A stretch of 7,359 nucleotides of DNA from Chloroflexota bacterium (GTDB lineage: Bacteria > Chloroflexota > UBA5177 > JANWHV01): contig JAICHN010000265.1 in NCBI GenBank assembly GCA_025924845.1, positions 1 through 7,359 on the forward strand, read 5' to 3'. Below are positions 5,804 to 7,359 of this stretch, one piece after another. A program made the position numbers and the translations under genes. Each line of letters opens with the position of its first letter. Position 1 is the stretch's first letter. The notes below the pieces were generated by a model. That model had not been told where the DNA came from. It saw only the letters and a program-made list of their open reading frames with translations, and made no database searches.

Positions 5804-7161
5804 TAGCCGATCTAAAGGATGTCGCGGGCCCGGTCGCGCGTCGTGTCGCGGGCCTGTTACGGACTCAGGTGGCGGTACTCGACGATCGGGGCGACGTTAT
5901 AGGCAGCAGTCCAGGCAAAGCCGGTGCGGGGCTGGGACCGGATCCGTTGCGGGTGCCTATTCAAGGACATGGGTGGCGCGGCGAAGTGGTGATGCGCACC
6001 GCAGGTGAGACCACATCACCGCACGTGCTTCAGGCCGTGGTCGAGTTAGCGGTGAATCAGGTCCTTGCCACCGCGCAACTACAGAACCAACATTTGCTAA
6101 AGGCAACTTTCGTTCACGACTTGCTGCACGGGCAATTGCAGGACGAAGGTGATATTCTGCGCCAGGGTCAGATCCTCGGTATGGATCTTTCCCGCCCGCG
6201 CGCGGTGATCTTGATCGAGGCAACCGATCATATTCTGCCCATGACCGCCGGCGCGTACACGCACGGGCGTAAGGTCTACATCCGACGTCGCGCCCAGGAA
6301 ATCATTGATGCGGTCGTGAGCTTCTTCGAGCTCCCCAACGACGCGATCTGTGCCCACATCGGTCAGGGAGAGGTGGCGGTGCTCAAGGCGAGCAGCACGC
6401 GCGATCTGGCCGCCTGGGCCGGTCCCGATGGTCAGGCGCGCCCAGCCGCTTCTTGGGCCGATCTTGACGCCCTCAAGCGCGCTGCTTCGGCCCTGCTGAA
6501 CCGCCTTCGAACCGATACCGGCAAGACGGTGAGCGTGGGCATCGGCCGCTACCATCCCGGGGTGCTGGGCCTGGCTCGTTCCTACGAGGACGCGCGCGCC
6601 GCCCTTTCGCTGGGTTGCCGTTTTCTGGGCCGGAATCGAGTGCATTGCCTTGACGGCCTGGGTATTGCCGCCTTCGTCGGCGTGTCCCACGAGATGACCA
6701 AGCTGAGCCTGGCTAACCATCTGCTCAGTCCGCTCGATCACGAGCCGGAGTTGATCGAGACCTTACAAGTCTTCTTTGACCTGGACTGCAGCACATCGCG
6801 GGCGGCAGGGGCGCTTTCCATTCACCGTAACACCCTTGGTTATCGTCTGGACAAAATTGCCTCCCTCACAGGGCTCGATCCACGGTATTTCGAGCATGCC
6901 GTACAAATCCGCCTGGCCCTCGTGCTGCAGGCGCTGCATGATATCCGACCGGACTACGCGGCCGCTCGTCTCGCCGACCAGGATACGAACGGCGCCAGGG
7001 ATCGTGCCGGTTCGGCGGAACTCGGTCTCACCGTACTCGAAGGGGCCGGCATTGATGCACCGGCTCCGCTTCGGAGGGTCGATCGTCGCCCAGTCGGAGC
7101 GGGGTATGTGGCGCGCGGCGCGCGCGCATACGCCGATTCCGGTTGGGAGGAAGATTCATGA
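5800..7161 (+). CDS. CdaR/PucR-family transcriptional regulator with a C-terminal extension
   Basis: A 453-residue cytoplasmic regulator. Residues 1 to about 110 resemble the sugar-diacid recognition domain (QVAVLDDRGDVIGSS at 23-37). Residues about 135-275 form the degenerate GGDEF-like region, with VSVGIGRYHPGVLGLARSYE around 244-263. Residues about 317-372 are the C-terminal helix-turn-helix of the PucR/CdaR type (LDCSTSRAAGALSIHRNTLGYR, 328-349). E. coli CdaR, which activates galactarate and glucarate uptake genes, ends soon after this; here about 65 Ala/Arg/Gly-rich residues (389-453) with no recognisable fold follow. Its divergent position next to the heptose operon suggests it controls that operon and perhaps itself; the signal is unknown, and a sugar acid or a phosphorylated sugar is a guess. 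The start at 5800 precedes the first helix of the sensor. Its stop overlaps the next short frame as ATGA. Confidence 0.92.
   Translation: MIADLKDVAGPVARRVAGLLRTQVAVLDDRGDVIGSSPGKAGAGLGPDPLRVPIQGHGWRGEVVMRTAGETTSPHVLQAVVELAVNQVLATAQLQNQHLLKATFVHDLLHGQLQDEGDILRQGQILGMDLSRPRAVILIEATDHILPMTAGAYTHGRKVYIRRRAQEIIDAVVSFFELPNDAICAHIGQGEVAVLKASSTRDLAAWAGPDGQARPAASWADLDALKRAASALLNRLRTDTGKTVSVGIGRYHPGVLGLARSYEDARAALSLGCRFLGRNRVHCLDGLGIAAFVGVSHEMTKLSLANHLLSPLDHEPELIETLQVFFDLDCSTSRAAGALSIHRNTLGYRLDKIASLTGLDPRYFEHAVQIRLALVLQALHDIRPDYAAARLADQDTNGARDRAGSAELGLTVLEGAGIDAPAPLRRVDRRPVGAGYVARGARAYADSGWEEDS
7145..7150 (+). promoter_or_regulatory. Strong ribosome-binding site in front of a 9-codon frame
   Basis: GGGAGG lies 7 bp before the ATG at 7158, the best-spaced strong ribosome site on this strand, inside the end of the regulator gene. 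It serves the short frame and not the GT9 start, which is 33 bp away. Confidence 0.55.
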
Positions 7162-7187
7162 AGGCGATAGGCGGGCCGAGGAAATGA
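7158..7187 (+). CDS. Nine-codon reading frame linking the regulator to the GT9 gene
   Basis: ATG at 7158 overlaps the regulator stop (ATGA), the frame encodes MKAIGGPRK, and its TGA overlaps the GT9 start as a second ATGA (7184-7187). It has a strong ribosome site, while the GT9 start has only GAGG two bases away, too close to work well. Ribosomes loading here could re-initiate on GT9. No function is likely for the peptide itself. An alternative is that a small indel shifted a former longer N-terminus of GT9. Confidence 0.4.
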   Translation: MKAIGGPRK

Positions 7188-7359
7188 AGCGGATCGTCAT
7201 GGTCCGCGCCCTCCCCGGCCTGGGCGATATGCTCTGCGCGGTGCCCGCGTGGCGGGCCTTGCGCGCAGCCCAGCCCACCGCGACGATTACCCTGATCGGT
7301 CTCCCCTGGGCGCGCGCCTTCGCGGCGCGTTTCCCGAGCTACATCGACGAATGCATCGA
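7184..7359 (+). CDS. Glycosyltransferase family 9 (heptosyltransferase-like), 5' part only
   Basis: 58 codons are visible before the right edge. The start MKRIVMVRALPGLGDMLCAVPAWRALR has the GT9/WaaF pattern: a first beta strand, a GLGD loop, then a helix ending near the PAWRALRAAQP stretch (21-31), followed by the second strand TITLIGLPWARAF (34-46). Known members transfer heptose from ADP-heptose to lipopolysaccharide core or related glycans at the inner face of the cytoplasmic membrane. This fits the ADP-heptose genes on the other strand, but the acceptor and catalytic residues lie outside the window. An in-frame ATG at codon 6 is an alternative start. The gene is likely co-transcribed with the regulator. 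Confidence 0.88.
   Translation, partial: MKRIVMVRALPGLGDMLCAVPAWRALRAAQPTATITLIGLPWARAFAARFPSYIDECI

Noticed and set aside
6097..6741. 214-codon open frame on the minus strand
   Set aside because: It is antisense to the regulator gene, shows no known motif, and is explained by the codon bias of the real gene.
7108..7131. Alternating GC-rich stretch near the end of the regulator gene
   Set aside because: It is self-complementary but lies within coding sequence for an Ala/Arg-rich tail and has no T run, so it is not called as a terminator.
1..7359. tRNA, rRNA, CRISPR array, insertion sequence or attachment site
   Set aside because: No cloverleaf, regularly spaced repeats, transposase gene or terminal inverted repeats were seen on either strand.

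Overview
This is a high-GC window, read as part of a cell-surface glycan locus from a Gram-negative bacterium. The GC-rich codon use, the complete-looking ADP-heptose enzymes and the GT9 heptosyltransferase fit a proteobacterium, but the sequence alone does not fix the genus.

Layout. Five genes run leftward as one tight operon (5409 down to 1, gaps of 11, 43, 17 and -4 bp): a GT4-like glycosyltransferase, a glycosyltransferase fused to a phosphoheptose isomerase (GmhA-type SIS domain), a classical short-chain dehydrogenase, a GmhB-type heptose bisphosphate phosphatase, and HldE, which is cut by the left edge just as its adenylyltransferase domain begins. A divergent 390 bp control region (5410-5799) holds a good sigma70-type promoter for the leftward operon, two pairs of direct repeats, a GC-rich hairpin and a perfect palindrome. 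Rightward from it run a CdaR/PucR-type regulator and then a GT9 heptosyltransferase-like gene, cut by the right edge.

How the genes work together. GmhA, the HldE kinase, GmhB and the HldE adenylyltransferase together convert sedoheptulose 7-phosphate to ADP-D-glycero-beta-D-manno-heptose. Key metal-binding and catalytic residues are intact in the parts visible. Three glycosyltransferase modules (one fused to GmhA, one GT4-like, one GT9) are placed to use the sugar. The usual last enzyme, the extended-SDR epimerase HldD, is not in the window; a short classical SDR stands among the genes instead. The inference is a dedicated heptose-containing glycan or glycoconjugate pathway under the divergent CdaR-like regulator.

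Most notable: the GT4-GmhA fusion, the pairing of a diacid-type regulator with heptose genes, the repeats in the divergent promoter region, and consecutive ATGA stop-start junctions on the rightward strand through two very short reading frames.
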